DNA of 64,000 bases from an uncultured Hydrogenophaga sp. (GTDB taxonomy: Bacteria > Pseudomonadota > Gammaproteobacteria > Burkholderiales > Burkholderiaceae_C): NCBI RefSeq assembly GCF_958439165.1, contig NZ_OY288126.1, positions 124,001 through 188,000 on the forward strand, read 5' to 3'. The notes under the pieces were generated by a model. It was not told the DNA's origin. It made no database searches and saw nothing but the letters and a program-made list of their open reading frames with translations. Made by a program: the position numbers and the translations under genes. Below are positions 46,678 through 55,930 of this stretch, one piece after another. The first letter of the stretch is position 1. Each line of letters begins with the position of its first letter.

Positions 46678-49275
46678 GTGAACACGCCCGCATCGCCCAA
46701 GTCCGCCACGCCCCATCCGCTCGACACCCTGACCGGTGGCGCCTTCTCGGCCCCCACCTCGGGCGAGCGCACCGCCCGGGTGCGCGAGTGGCTGGCCACC
46801 GACCCGTCTGCCGAGCAGATGCAGGAGGTGTTCCGTGAACTCTCCCACCGCGACCGGGGGGCGGCCAAGCCGGTCAAGGAGCGTCTGGACGACATCCGGC
46901 GCCAGAAGACCCAGGAACAGATGGCCGAGGAATGGACCCAGAAGGCCCAGTCGCTGCTGGAGCAGTCGCGCCTGAACCTGGCCGACGCCCTGGCCTGGCA
47001 GCGTGATGCGGCCCGCGCGGGCGCGCCGCTCTCTCGCGAGCCGCTGGCCACCCTGCGCCAGCAGCTGTCCGAGCGGGTCAAGGCCATCGAGGACCTGCAG
47101 CACGCGGCGCAGGTCGAGCGCGAAGCCGCGGTGCTGATCGCCCAGCGCATCGAGGTGCTCTCCACCAAACCCTGGCGCGAGGCCCAGGCGGCATCGGCTG
47201 CCCTGCAGGGCGACGTGGCGCAGTGGCAGCAGCAGGTCGACGGCCTGATGGCCAGTGTCCAGTGGGCCAGCGTGGAAGGTCGCTTCCCGCCCATGCTGGA
47301 GGCATCGCGCCAGCAGCTGCAGCTGGTGTGGGATGCCTTCCAGGCCGCCCTGGAACTGACGGTGGCGGCCGATGCCGACCCCCAGGCCGCGTTGCCGGCC
47401 GTGCCGGTCTGGGCCGACGAGATCCGGGTGGCCCGCGGCGAAGAGCCGCAGGCCGCCGCCGAGCGCCGCTCCGAGAAGCCGGCGGTCGATCCGCAGGTGC
47501 AGCAGGAACGCCGCCAGCGGGCGGCCGCCGAGGTCGAGAAGGCGCTGTCCGCGCTGGAGGCCGAAGTGGCCCAGGGCCATGGCAAAGCCACGCCCAAGGC
47601 CGCTGCCGACCTGCGCGCGGTGCTCAAGACCCATGGCCGGCTGGTCCCCCCGGAGCTGGACGCCCGGGTGCACGCGGTGCTGACCCAGGCCGGCGAACTT
47701 GAAGGCTGGCAACGCTGGCGTGCCGACCAGATCCGCGAAGAGCTGGTGGCCAAGGCCGAAGCCTTGCTGCAGGCCCCCGAAGGCCAGCGCCCCGGTGGCC
47801 GCAAGATGCAGGAAACCCTGCGCACGCTGCGCGACCAGTGGAAGGCCACCGACCAGGGCGGTCAGCCCAACCACGCGCTGTGGAAGCGCTTCGACGAAGC
47901 CTGCAACCAGGCCTACAAGGTGGTCGAGGCCTGGCTGACCCAGGTCCGCGCCCAGGCCGATGCCAGCCGTGGGCAGCGCATGGCGATCATCGAAGCGGTG
48001 CGCCAGTGGACCGCCGACCACGCACAGGGCACCGACTGGAAAGCCCAGATCCGTGAACTGCACGCCTTCTCCGAACGCTGGCGCGAGGCCGGCCACCTGA
48101 GCGAGAAGGCCTTTGCCGACATCCAGCCGCTCTGGAAGACCGCCATGCACGAGGCACATGCCCGGCTGGAAGCGGCCCAGTCCGAAAGCGTGGCACGCCG
48201 CAGGACGCTCATCGAGGAAGCCGTTGCGCTGGGGGCTGCCCCGATGCTGCGTCTGGATGCCGTGAAGGCCCTGCAGCAGCGCTGGCAGGCCGAGGCCCAT
48301 GCCGTGCCCCTGGAGCGCAAGCAGGAACAGAAGCTCTGGGAGGCTTTCCGCGAGCCGATCGATGCTGCCTTTGCCCGCAAGTCGGGAGAGCGCCAGGCCC
48401 AGACCGCCGCCATCAGCGCCCATGACCAGCGTGTGCTCGACGCCTCGCGCGCCCTGGAAGCCGCCAGCAACTCGGGCGATGCGCAGGCCATCCGCAGCGC
48501 CATGGCAGCACTGGAAGCGGCCCTGGCCGCGCCGGCGGAAGAGGGCGGCGCTGCTGCTCCTGCCGCTGCCACCGAGGTGGCCCCCGAAGCTTCCGATGCC
48601 GCCGTTCCCGCAGCCAGCGCGGCTCCCCGCAAGCTGGTGGCCATGCGCGGCGACGACCGTCCCGGTCAGAAGCGCGGCGATGCACCTGCGGGTCCGCAAG
48701 GTCGCCGCGACGACCGTCGCGATGGTCGCCGTGAAGGCGGTCGGGACGGCGGTCGCGACGGTTTCCGCGATGCCCGGCCCGGCCGTTTCGAGCGCGACGA
48801 CCGTGCTCCGCGTGGGCCCCGCCTGGGCGACACCGCCTTCCGCGCCCAGCGTCAGGCCCAGGAAGCCGCGCAGATGGCGCTGCGCCGCCTGGCCGAGCAG
48901 GCCCATGGCGAGGTGCTGACCCAGATCCTGCACGCCTGGCAGTCGCGCGACGCATCGGCCCTGCCGGCGGCTCAGGCGCTGGGCAAGGCGGTCTCGGCCG
49001 GCGACCGCAATGCCTGGGCCGCGGCCCTGGGTCAGAGCCCGACCGCACTGTCCGGCGAAACCCTGCTGCGCCTGGAAATGGCCGCCGAGGTGCCGACCCC
49101 GGCCGAGCACCTGAGCGACCGCCGCCTGCTGCAGCTCACCCTGCTGACCCGCCGCAACGCCCCGGCGCCGGCCGAGACCTGGGGCAAGGACGTGGCGGCC
49201 GTGCTGGCTGGCGCCCACGACGGGGCAGCCGCGCGCCGCCTTCAGACGGTGCTCAAGGCCCTGCTCAAGCGTTGA
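46678..49275 (+). CDS. DUF349 domain protein
   Basis: An 865-residue cytoplasmic protein made of helical DUF349 repeats (each with a W..A..H pattern such as LWKRFDEACNQAYKVVEAW). A low-complexity Arg/Gly/Asp segment (about residues 660-715, for example RRDDRRDGRREGGRDGG) lies before a C-terminal helical part. I chose GTG 46678, which gives MNTPASPKSATPHPLD; no ATG fits. DUF349 proteins are Burkholderiales-common and of unclear role, possibly nucleic-acid linked. Overlaps mtfA by 11 bases tail to tail. Confidence 0.85.
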   Translation: MNTPASPKSATPHPLDTLTGGAFSAPTSGERTARVREWLATDPSAEQMQEVFRELSHRDRGAAKPVKERLDDIRRQKTQEQMAEEWTQKAQSLLEQSRLNLADALAWQRDAARAGAPLSREPLATLRQQLSERVKAIEDLQHAAQVEREAAVLIAQRIEVLSTKPWREAQAASAALQGDVAQWQQQVDGLMASVQWASVEGRFPPMLEASRQQLQLVWDAFQAALELTVAADADPQAALPAVPVWADEIRVARGEEPQAAAERRSEKPAVDPQVQQERRQRAAAEVEKALSALEAEVAQGHGKATPKAAADLRAVLKTHGRLVPPELDARVHAVLTQAGELEGWQRWRADQIREELVAKAEALLQAPEGQRPGGRKMQETLRTLRDQWKATDQGGQPNHALWKRFDEACNQAYKVVEAWLTQVRAQADASRGQRMAIIEAVRQWTADHAQGTDWKAQIRELHAFSERWREAGHLSEKAFADIQPLWKTAMHEAHARLEAAQSESVARRRTLIEEAVALGAAPMLRLDAVKALQQRWQAEAHAVPLERKQEQKLWEAFREPIDAAFARKSGERQAQTAAISAHDQRVLDASRALEAASNSGDAQAIRSAMAALEAALAAPAEEGGAAAPAAATEVAPEASDAAVPAASAAPRKLVAMRGDDRPGQKRGDAPAGPQGRRDDRRDGRREGGRDGGRDGFRDARPGRFERDDRAPRGPRLGDTAFRAQRQAQEAAQMALRRLAEQAHGEVLTQILHAWQSRDASALPAAQALGKAVSAGDRNAWAAALGQSPTALSGETLLRLEMAAEVPTPAEHLSDRRLLQLTLLTRRNAPAPAETWGKDVAAVLAGAHDGAAARRLQTVLKALLKR

Positions 49276-50107
49276 CCCGGAACAGGCCGTCGTACAGCGG
49301 CAGCAGTTCCGGGAACTCGGTGCCGAAACGCTCGCGGTTGACGAAGTAGGCCTCGCAGGTCACGGCAAAGAACTCGGCCGGGCTGGTGGCCGCGTAGTCG
49401 TCCAGCCAGGGCGTCTCGCCGCCGAAGCGCTCGGCCAGACTGACCGCCTCTGTGAAGCGGTCGAAGGCCGACTTCATCACCCGCTGCCAGTGGGCCCTGG
49501 CATCGCGTTCCTGCGCATGGCCCAGGAAGCCGCGCGGCAGCGGCGGGCTGCCGCCGGGGTGTTCCCCCAGTGCGATGTCGTGCATGTCCATCTTGTGCAC
49601 GAACTCGTGGATGACCACGTTGTGGCCCCGTTCGGCCACCTCGCCCGCCGCGGACACGTCCTCCCAGCTGAGCATCAGCGGCCCGCCGTCCATGGCCTCG
49701 CCGGCCAGTGCCTCGGTGTATTGGTGCACCACGCCGGTGGCGTCCTTCACCTCGCGCCGGGCCAGCACGGCACCGGGCTGGACCACGATGCCCACGAAGT
49801 CACCGTACCAGTCCAGCAGGTCGCAGGGCTGGCGGGGCGGCTGGCCGCCGGGCAGGCACATGCCCAGCAGCGGCAGGCAGGCCTGCACGGCGATCGACAG
49901 CGCCATGGCATCGGTCACCACCAGTCCATGCGCACCATGGAACTCCTTCTCCGCCAGGAAGTGGGCGCACAGGCCCCGCAGGCGGTCCTGCTCGGCCGGG
50001 GTGAGGCGGCCGAGGAATGGCAGCCCGCCCAGCATGTCCGACCAAAGCGCATCGGGAATTGCGGGAGGACGACGCCAGCGGCGTGTCCAGCGCTGGATCA
50101 GGCCCAT
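49265..50107 (-). CDS. mtfA: M90-type zinc peptidase MtfA
   Basis: A 280-residue protein with the metallopeptidase motif HEFVH (His167, Glu168, His171) and a C-terminal EFFAVTCEAYF that supplies the third ligand. It resembles E. coli MtfA, which binds the repressor Mlc and affects glucose PTS control; PTS links in this organism are not shown. ATG 50107. The gene is tail to tail with the DUF349 gene and 11 bases from lpxH. Confidence 0.9.
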   Translation of the reverse strand: MGLIQRWTRRWRRPPAIPDALWSDMLGGLPFLGRLTPAEQDRLRGLCAHFLAEKEFHGAHGLVVTDAMALSIAVQACLPLLGMCLPGGQPPRQPCDLLDWYGDFVGIVVQPGAVLARREVKDATGVVHQYTEALAGEAMDGGPLMLSWEDVSAAGEVAERGHNVVIHEFVHKMDMHDIALGEHPGGSPPLPRGFLGHAQERDARAHWQRVMKSAFDRFTEAVSLAERFGGETPWLDDYAATSPAEFFAVTCEAYFVNRERFGTEFPELLPLYDGLFRVNA

Positions 50108-50117
50108 GCGGTCTGCC

Positions 50118-50912
50118 TCATGCCGGCTGCCGCTCCCAGCCTTCGGTGGTCAGGCGTAGCACCTGGGCACGGCGCGGCGTGGCGGCTGCATCCCAGTCGG
50201 ACAGCACCACGCGCCGCAGGCCCTGGCCCAGGTCGTGTTCGCCGGGCCGGTGCGTGTGGCCATGCACCAGCACCGAGGCCCGTCCCCGTTCCAGCCACTG
50301 GCGGGCAGCGGCGGCATCCACATCGGCCCAGAGCGAAGGGTCCGGCCCGAGGGTCCGCTTGCGGGCCTCGCTGCGTTCGCGCAGCGAGCGGGCGGTGGCT
50401 TCGCGTTCGGCCAGCGGCCGCGCCAGGAAGGCCTGCTGCCACCCGGCGCCACGCACTTCGGCGCGGAAGGCCATGTAATCGGTATCGGCCAGGCAGAGCG
50501 CGTCGCCATGGCTCAGCAGCCAGCGCCGGCCGCCGAACACCAGCACGGTCGGGTCGTTCAGGCCGATCAGGCCGCAGGCTGCCAGGCCGGCGGTGCCCAG
50601 CAGGAAGTCGCGGTTGCCGGCGAGGAAGAAGGTGGGGGTGCGTTGCGCAAAGGCGCGCAGCTCGGCCGCGCAGCGGCGCCAGAAGGCCCGGTCGGCGGTG
50701 TCCTCAAGGGGCGCGGGCGCATCGAGCAGGTCGTCACCGACCCAGACCTCGAAGAAGTCGCCCAGGATGAACAGCGCGTCGGGCCTGTCGGTCCGTTCCA
50801 GGCAAGCCCGCCAGGCCTGATGGGTGGCGGGCTCGCCGGCCTGCAGGTGCAGGTCGGACACGATGTCGACGGTGCGCCAGCCCGCCGGCGCCTGCAGTTC
50901 GGGCAGATCCAT
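50118..50912 (-). CDS. lpxH: UDP-2,3-diacylglucosamine diphosphatase
   Basis: A 264-residue metallophosphoesterase for the fourth step of lipid A synthesis. Metal ligands are in SDLHL, GDFFEVWVGDD, GNRDFLLG and HGHTHRPG; the family order is intact. ATG 50912 is the first residue of the conserved N-terminus (VDIVSDLHLQAGEP soon after). It follows ppiB by 29 bases in the reverse direction, making the cyclophilin-lpxH run. Confidence 0.94.
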   Translation of the reverse strand: MDLPELQAPAGWRTVDIVSDLHLQAGEPATHQAWRACLERTDRPDALFILGDFFEVWVGDDLLDAPAPLEDTADRAFWRRCAAELRAFAQRTPTFFLAGNRDFLLGTAGLAACGLIGLNDPTVLVFGGRRWLLSHGDALCLADTDYMAFRAEVRGAGWQQAFLARPLAEREATARSLRERSEARKRTLGPDPSLWADVDAAAARQWLERGRASVLVHGHTHRPGEHDLGQGLRRVVLSDWDAAATPRRAQVLRLTTEGWERQPA

Positions 50913-50941
50913 CGGCCTCGGGCGCAGCGGCGGCGGCGTGA

Positions 50942-51448
50942 TCAGATGGCCACGGCCTTCTCGATCACGACATCGTCCTTCGGCACATCGTCGTGGTAGC
51001 CGCGGCGGCCGGTGGGCAGGCCTTCGATCTGTTTCACGAGCTCGGTGCCCGCCACGACCTTGCCGAACACGGCATAGCCCCAGCCTTGGGCGCTGGGAGC
51101 GGTGTGGTTCAGGAAGCCGTTGTTGGCCACGTTGATGAAGAACTGCGCCGTGGCCGAGTGCGGGTCGCTGGTGCGGGCCATGGCGACGGTGTAGCTGTCG
51201 TTCTTGAGGCCGTTGTTGGCTTCGTTCTGGATCGGGGCATCGGTGGGCTTCTGGTTCATGCCCGGCTCGAATCCGCCGCCCTGGATCATGAAGCCGGGGA
51301 TCACGCGGTGGAACACCGTGTTGTTGTAGTGGCCCTTGTTCACATACGACAGGAAGTTGGCGGTGCACAGGGGCGCCTTCTCGGCGTCGAGTTCGAGCGT
51401 GATGACGCCCTTGCCGGCGATGTGCAGTTCAACTTTCGGATTGGCCAT
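50942..51448 (-). CDS. ppiB: Cytoplasmic peptidyl-prolyl isomerase (cyclophilin)
   Basis: A 168-residue cyclophilin without signal peptide. VFHRVIPGFMIQGGGFEPG and ATAQFFINVANNGFLNH are the catalytic landmarks (Arg and Phe of the active site). ATG 51448 has GGAG eight bases upstream and is preferred over 51454, which would overlap the upstream gene. It is immediately downstream of a secreted paralogue, so the pair covers the cytoplasm and periplasm. Confidence 0.93.
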   Translation of the reverse strand: MANPKVELHIAGKGVITLELDAEKAPLCTANFLSYVNKGHYNNTVFHRVIPGFMIQGGGFEPGMNQKPTDAPIQNEANNGLKNDSYTVAMARTSDPHSATAQFFINVANNGFLNHTAPSAQGWGYAVFGKVVAGTELVKQIEGLPTGRRGYHDDVPKDDVVIEKAVAI

Positions 51449-51450
51449 GT

Positions 51451-52134
51451 TCATTTCTCCAGGGTGGCTTTGATGATGGTGACGGTGGTGCGGGGCACGT
51501 CCGAGCCGAAGGGGCCGGCGGCACCGGTGGGCAGATCCTTGATCTTGTTGACGGTCTCCATGCCCGAGACCACGCGGCCGAACACGGTGTAGCCGTACAG
51601 CTCGGCGGCGCTCAGCAGGTTGGCACGCGGCACGTTCTCGAAGGTGCGGCCACGGTACTCGAATTTCGGCACCGGATCGCCCGGGGGGATCGGTGTCGGG
51701 TCGAGGAAGGCGTTGTCCTTGACGTTGATGAAGAACTGCGCGGTGGCCGACTGCGGGTCGCTGGTGCGGGCCATGGCCACGGTGCCGACCAGGTTGCGCG
51801 GGCCGCCCTTGGCCAGGGCTTCCTGACCTTCGTGCGGCACCGGAGCCCGGGTGGCCTTCTGCTGGAACTTGGCGTCGAAGCCGCCACCCTGGATCATGAA
51901 GTTGCTGATCACGCGGTGGAAGACGGTGCCGTCGTAGTGGCCGTCGCGCACGTACTGCAGGAAGTTCTCGACCGTGCGCGGCGCCTTGTCGGGGTAGAGC
52001 TCCAGCACGATGTCGCCCTGGGAGGTGGCGAGCTTGACGCGCGGCGCCTTGTCCTGGGCCAGGGCGGGCAGGGCCAGCGCGGGCAGCAGCAGGGCGGTGG
52101 CCAGCAGGCGGCGGGTGAGATGGAGGTGGGTCAT
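51451..52134 (-). CDS. ppiA: Periplasmic peptidyl-prolyl isomerase
   Basis: A 227-residue cyclophilin with an N-terminal signal peptide (RRLLATALLLPALALPALAQ, cleaved near residue 26). The active-site segments VFHRVISNFMIQGGGFDAK and ATAQFFINVKDNAFLDP match the cytoplasmic copy. It has an insertion (PIPPGDPVPKFEYRG) relative to PpiB. It folds secreted proteins in the periplasm. Its stop is within a few bases of the ppiB start, showing an operon. Confidence 0.92.
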   Translation of the reverse strand: MTHLHLTRRLLATALLLPALALPALAQDKAPRVKLATSQGDIVLELYPDKAPRTVENFLQYVRDGHYDGTVFHRVISNFMIQGGGFDAKFQQKATRAPVPHEGQEALAKGGPRNLVGTVAMARTSDPQSATAQFFINVKDNAFLDPTPIPPGDPVPKFEYRGRTFENVPRANLLSAAELYGYTVFGRVVSGMETVNKIKDLPTGAAGPFGSDVPRTTVTIIKATLEK

Positions 52135-52142
52135 GGGTGGGA

Positions 52143-52709
52143 TCACTTGCGCTGGGTGCCGGCGGCCTTGGGCGGCACGAAGATGCTGCGCGCCGCGTTC
52201 AGCTTGGGAGCGGCCGTGGCGTTGGACGGATCGATCTGCTGCGCCCGGGTGTAGGACTGCGCGGCCAGCTTCGCATAGACGTCGCCGAGGTTCTCGTGCG
52301 CCGTGGCGTACGACGGGTTGGTGCGCACCGCCATCTCGAGCGCCACACGGGCCTTCTCGAACTGGCCCTGGTTGGCATGCAGCACGGCCAGGTTGTTGTA
52401 GGGCTCGGGGAGTTCGGGGAACTCCTTGGTCAGGTCGGTGAAGGTGGTCATGGCCTCTGCCACCTTGCCGCTCTCGCTCTGCACCACGCCCTTGATGAAG
52501 CGCATCTGTGCGTCCTTGGGGTTGTTGGCCAGGTGCTGGTCGGCCTTGGTCAGCGCCTCGGTGAACTGGCCGGCGCGCAGCAGGCGGTTGACTTCGGCGT
52601 GCTCGGCCTGCTGGGCAGCGGCCATGCCTGCGCCCATGAGACCCGCGACCAGGAGGCCGAGGAGGGCGGAGCGGAACGTCGGGCGGGGGGATTTCGCGAG
52701 ATGGTGCAT
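52143..52709 (-). CDS. Secreted TPR protein
   Basis: A 188-residue protein with a signal peptide (SALLGLLVAGLMGAGMAAAQQ, about residues 15-34) and two to three tetratricopeptide repeats (for example EALTKADQHLANNPKDAQM and PEPYNNLAVLHANQGQFEK). TPRs scaffold protein contacts, here in the periplasm. ATG 52709; the longer frame to 52751 is less likely. It heads the reverse operon with ppiA, ppiB, lpxH and mtfA. Partner unknown. Confidence 0.8.
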   Translation of the reverse strand: MHHLAKSPRPTFRSALLGLLVAGLMGAGMAAAQQAEHAEVNRLLRAGQFTEALTKADQHLANNPKDAQMRFIKGVVQSESGKVAEAMTTFTDLTKEFPELPEPYNNLAVLHANQGQFEKARVALEMAVRTNPSYATAHENLGDVYAKLAAQSYTRAQQIDPSNATAAPKLNAARSIFVPPKAAGTQRK

Positions 52710-52864
52710 GGAACCTCGGAAAGCGGGCGACGCATGACGGACACGCGCCACAGGGATGAAGACCGGCGGTCCGCAGGGGGCGCCGGAAGGGGCTGGATAT
52801 ACTGGCGGATTGTATCTGAGGGGTACGCTCGCCCAGCCGTCTGCCGCGCCCCGCCCGCCTTCCC

Positions 52865-54247
52865 ATGACCCTGAAAATCCACAACAGCCTGACCCGGCGT
52901 CTGGAGCCGTTCGAGCCTCTGGAGCCGGGCCATGTGCGCATGTACGTCTGCGGCATGACGGTCTACGACCTGTGCCACCTGGGCCATGCCCGCTCCATGC
53001 TGGCCTTCGACATCGTGCAGCGCTGGCTCAAGGCCAGCGGCATGAAAGTGACCTATGTGCGCAACGTCACCGACATCGACGACAAGATCATTGCCCGCGC
53101 GCTCAAGAACGGCGAGACCATCCAGTCGCTCACCGACCGCATGATCGACGCCCTGCACCAGGACGCCGACGCCCTGGGCATCGAGCGCCCCACCTTCGAG
53201 CCGCGCGCCACCGAATACGTGCCGCAGATGCTGGGCATCATCCGCCGTCTGGAGGAGCGAGGTCTGGCCTACCGCAGCGACAGCGGCGACGTGAACTTCG
53301 CGGTGCGCAAGTTCCCCGGCTACGGCAAGCTCTCCGGCAAGTCGCTCGACGAGTTGCGCGCCGGCGAGCGTGTGGCGGTCAACGACGGCAAGGCCGACCC
53401 GCTGGACTTCGTTCTCTGGAAGTCTGCCAAGGCCGACGAGCCGGCGGATGCCAAATGGGACAGCGACTACGGCACGGGGCGCCCGGGCTGGCACATCGAA
53501 TGCTCGGCCATGAGCTGCCAGATGCTGGGCGAGAGCTTCGACATCCACGGTGGCGGTGCCGACCTGCAGTTCCCGCACCACGAGAACGAGATCGCCCAGA
53601 GCGAAGGCGCCACCGGCGTGCCGCTGGCCCGCTTCTGGATGCACAACGGCTTCGTGCGGGTGGACAACGAGAAGATGTCCAAGAGCCTGGGCAACTTCTT
53701 CACCATCCGCGACGTGCTGGCGAAGTTCGACGCCGAGACGGTGCGCTTCTTCATGCTGCGTGCCCACTACCGCAGTGCACTGAACCACAGCGACGCCCAT
53801 CTGGACGATGCCCGCGCCGCGCTCAAGCGCCTGTACACCGCGTTGCAGCAAGTGCATCCGCAGGCTGTCGCCATCGACTGGACCGATCCGCTGGCCGCCC
53901 GCTTCCAGGCGGCCATGAATGAGGACTTCAACACCCCCGAAGCCCTGGCCGTGCTGTTCGACCTGGCGTCTGACGTGAACCGCAGCCGCGACCCGGCCCG
54001 CGCCGGCCTGCTGCGCGCGCTGGGTGGCGTGCTGGGCCTGCTGCAGGCCGATCCTTCGGCGTACCTGCAGGGCGGTGGTGCCGCTGCGGCCACCGACGAG
54101 GCCGCCATCCTGGCGCAGATCGAGGCCCGCGCCGCCGCCAAGAAGTCGCGCGACTTCGCGGAAGCCGACCGCATCCGCCAGGCCCTGCTGGCCGAGGGCA
54201 TCGTGCTCAAGGACGGCCCGGCCGGCACCACCTGGGAACGCGCCTGA
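52865..54247 (+). CDS. cysS: Cysteine--tRNA ligase
   Basis: A 460-residue class I synthetase. The zinc cysteine Cys29 (MYVCGMTVYD), HIGH motif HLGHARS (residues 38-44) and KMSKSLGNF (about 272) are present, with the zinc ligand sites HIECSAMSCQM and GGGADLQFPHHENE. Length is normal. A TATACT -10-like box lies at 52798-52803. Its stop overlaps the start of the glycosylase gene by one base. Confidence 0.97.
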   Translation: MTLKIHNSLTRRLEPFEPLEPGHVRMYVCGMTVYDLCHLGHARSMLAFDIVQRWLKASGMKVTYVRNVTDIDDKIIARALKNGETIQSLTDRMIDALHQDADALGIERPTFEPRATEYVPQMLGIIRRLEERGLAYRSDSGDVNFAVRKFPGYGKLSGKSLDELRAGERVAVNDGKADPLDFVLWKSAKADEPADAKWDSDYGTGRPGWHIECSAMSCQMLGESFDIHGGGADLQFPHHENEIAQSEGATGVPLARFWMHNGFVRVDNEKMSKSLGNFFTIRDVLAKFDAETVRFFMLRAHYRSALNHSDAHLDDARAALKRLYTALQQVHPQAVAIDWTDPLAARFQAAMNEDFNTPEALAVLFDLASDVNRSRDPARAGLLRALGGVLGLLQADPSAYLQGGGAAAATDEAAILAQIEARAAAKKSRDFAEADRIRQALLAEGIVLKDGPAGTTWERA

Positions 54248-54909
54248 TGTCGCCTACCGGATCGTCTTCCGTGTTGCCCGACATCGGACCCGAGGCCCCC
54301 GACTACTGGGTCGAGGCCTGCCGCCACCTCATGAAGCGCGACCGCGTCATGAAGAAGCTGATTCCGCAGCACCCGGGCGTGTGCCTGCAGTCGCGGGGCG
54401 ATGCCTTCGTGACGCTGGCGCGCAGCATCGTGGGGCAGCAGATCTCGGTGAAGGCCGCGCAGTCGGTGTGGGAGCGCTTCTCGGCGCTCTCCCGCCGCAT
54501 GACGCCGGCCCAGGTGCTCAAGCTCAAGGTCGACGACATGCGAGCGGCCGGCCTGTCGGCCCGCAAGGTCGAGTACCTGGTCGACCTGGCGCTGCACTTT
54601 GCCAACGGCCAGGTGCACGAGAAGCAGTGGGCCGACATGGACGACGAGGCCATCATTGCCGAGCTGGTGGCCATCCGCGGCATCGGCCGCTGGACCGCCG
54701 AGATGTTCCTCATCTTCCACCTGATGCGCCCCAACGTGCTGCCGCTGGACGACGTCGGCCTGCAGAACGGCATCAGCCGCTGCTACTTCTCGGGCGAGCC
54801 GGTGAGCCGCTCGGAGATCCGCGAGGTGGCCACATCGTGGGCACCGTATGCCAGCGTGGCCACTTGGTATATTTGGCGATCGCTGGATCCGGTGCCGGTC
54901 AGCTACTGA
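54247..54909 (+). CDS. DNA-3-methyladenine glycosylase (HhH-GPD, AlkA-like)
   Basis: A 220-residue base-excision repair glycosylase for alkylated bases. It has the HhH motif VAIRGIGRWTAEMFLIF (about residues 141-157) and the catalytic aspartate Asp169 in LPLDDVGLQ. The GQQISVKAA stretch (about 63) is family-typical. Shorter than E. coli AlkA because the N-terminal domain is absent. Coupled to cysS by TGATG and followed by accA. Confidence 0.92.
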   Translation: MSPTGSSSVLPDIGPEAPDYWVEACRHLMKRDRVMKKLIPQHPGVCLQSRGDAFVTLARSIVGQQISVKAAQSVWERFSALSRRMTPAQVLKLKVDDMRAAGLSARKVEYLVDLALHFANGQVHEKQWADMDDEAIIAELVAIRGIGRWTAEMFLIFHLMRPNVLPLDDVGLQNGISRCYFSGEPVSRSEIREVATSWAPYASVATWYIWRSLDPVPVSY

Positions 54910-54943
54910 CCCCCACCCCCCACAGGCAAGACAGGAGCCCATC

Positions 54944-55930
54944 TTGGCCAAAAAGAACTTTCTCGACTTCGAGCAGCCCATCGCCGAGCTCGAAGGCAAG
55001 ATCGAGGAACTGCGCTACGTGCAGACCGAGTCCGCCGTCGACATCTCCGAAGAGATCGAACAGCTCGCCGGCAAGAGCCTGCAGCTGACCAAGGACATCT
55101 ACAGCAACCTCACGCCGTGGCAGATCACCAAGATCGCCCGCCACGCCGACCGGCCCTACACGCTGGACTATGTGCGCGACATCTTCACGCACTTCGTCGA
55201 GCTGCACGGCGACCGGCATTTCTCCGACGATCTGTCCATCGTCGGCGGCATGGCCCGCTTCAACGGCCAGCCCTGCATGGTCATCGGCCACCAGAAGGGC
55301 CGCGACACCAAGGAGCGCGCGCTGCGCAACTTCGGCATGACCAAGCCCGAGGGCTACCGCAAGGCCCTGCGGCTCATGAAGCTGGCCGAGAAGTTCAAGC
55401 TGCCGGTGTTCACCTTCGTGGACACGCCCGGCGCCTACCCCGGCATTGACGCCGAGGAGCGCGGCCAGTCCGAGGCCATCGGCCGCAACATCTTCGAGAT
55501 GGCCCAGCTGGAGGTGCCCATCATCTCCACCATCATCGGCGAGGGCGGCTCCGGCGGTGCCTTGGCCATCTCGGTGGCCGACCAGGTGCTCATGCTGCAG
55601 TACTCGGTGTATTCGGTCATCAGCCCCGAAGGCTGCGCCTCCATCCTCTGGAAGACCAGCGAGCGCGCCAGCGACGCGGCCGAAGCGCTGGGCATCACCG
55701 CCCACCGCCTCAAGGCCCTGGGCCTGGTGGACAAGATCGTCAATGAGCCGGTGGGCGGCGCCCACCGCGACCACAAGCAGATGTCGGCCTTCCTCAAGCG
55801 CGCGCTGACCGACGCCTGGCGTCAGGTGTCGGACCTGAAGGTCAAGGAACTGCTGGAGCGCCGCCACGCCCGCCTGGACGGTTATGGCCGCTTCACCGAC
55901 ACCAAGGCCGAAGCCCGCGAGCGCCGCTGA
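54944..55930 (+). CDS. accA: Acetyl-CoA carboxylase carboxyltransferase alpha subunit
   Basis: A 328-residue subunit that transfers CO2 from biotin to acetyl-CoA, first step of fatty acid synthesis. The family segments are FLDFEQPIAELEGKIEELR (N-terminus), GDRHFSDDLSIVGGMARF and DTPGAYPGIDAEERGQSEAI, with IGEGGSGGALA. I chose TTG 54944 because AGGAG is six bases upstream and the product starts MAKKNFLDFEQ as expected. tilS begins inside its last 47 bases. Confidence 0.96.
   Translation: MAKKNFLDFEQPIAELEGKIEELRYVQTESAVDISEEIEQLAGKSLQLTKDIYSNLTPWQITKIARHADRPYTLDYVRDIFTHFVELHGDRHFSDDLSIVGGMARFNGQPCMVIGHQKGRDTKERALRNFGMTKPEGYRKALRLMKLAEKFKLPVFTFVDTPGAYPGIDAEERGQSEAIGRNIFEMAQLEVPIISTIIGEGGSGGALAISVADQVLMLQYSVYSVISPEGCASILWKTSERASDAAEALGITAHRLKALGLVDKIVNEPVGGAHRDHKQMSAFLKRALTDAWRQVSDLKVKELLERRHARLDGYGRFTDTKAEARERR

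Noticed and set aside
44749..49218. 1489-codon reverse frame across the DUF748 and DUF349 genes
   Set aside because: Antisense shadow of two strong forward genes; composition is histidine/glycine-rich as expected from complementing GC-rich codons.
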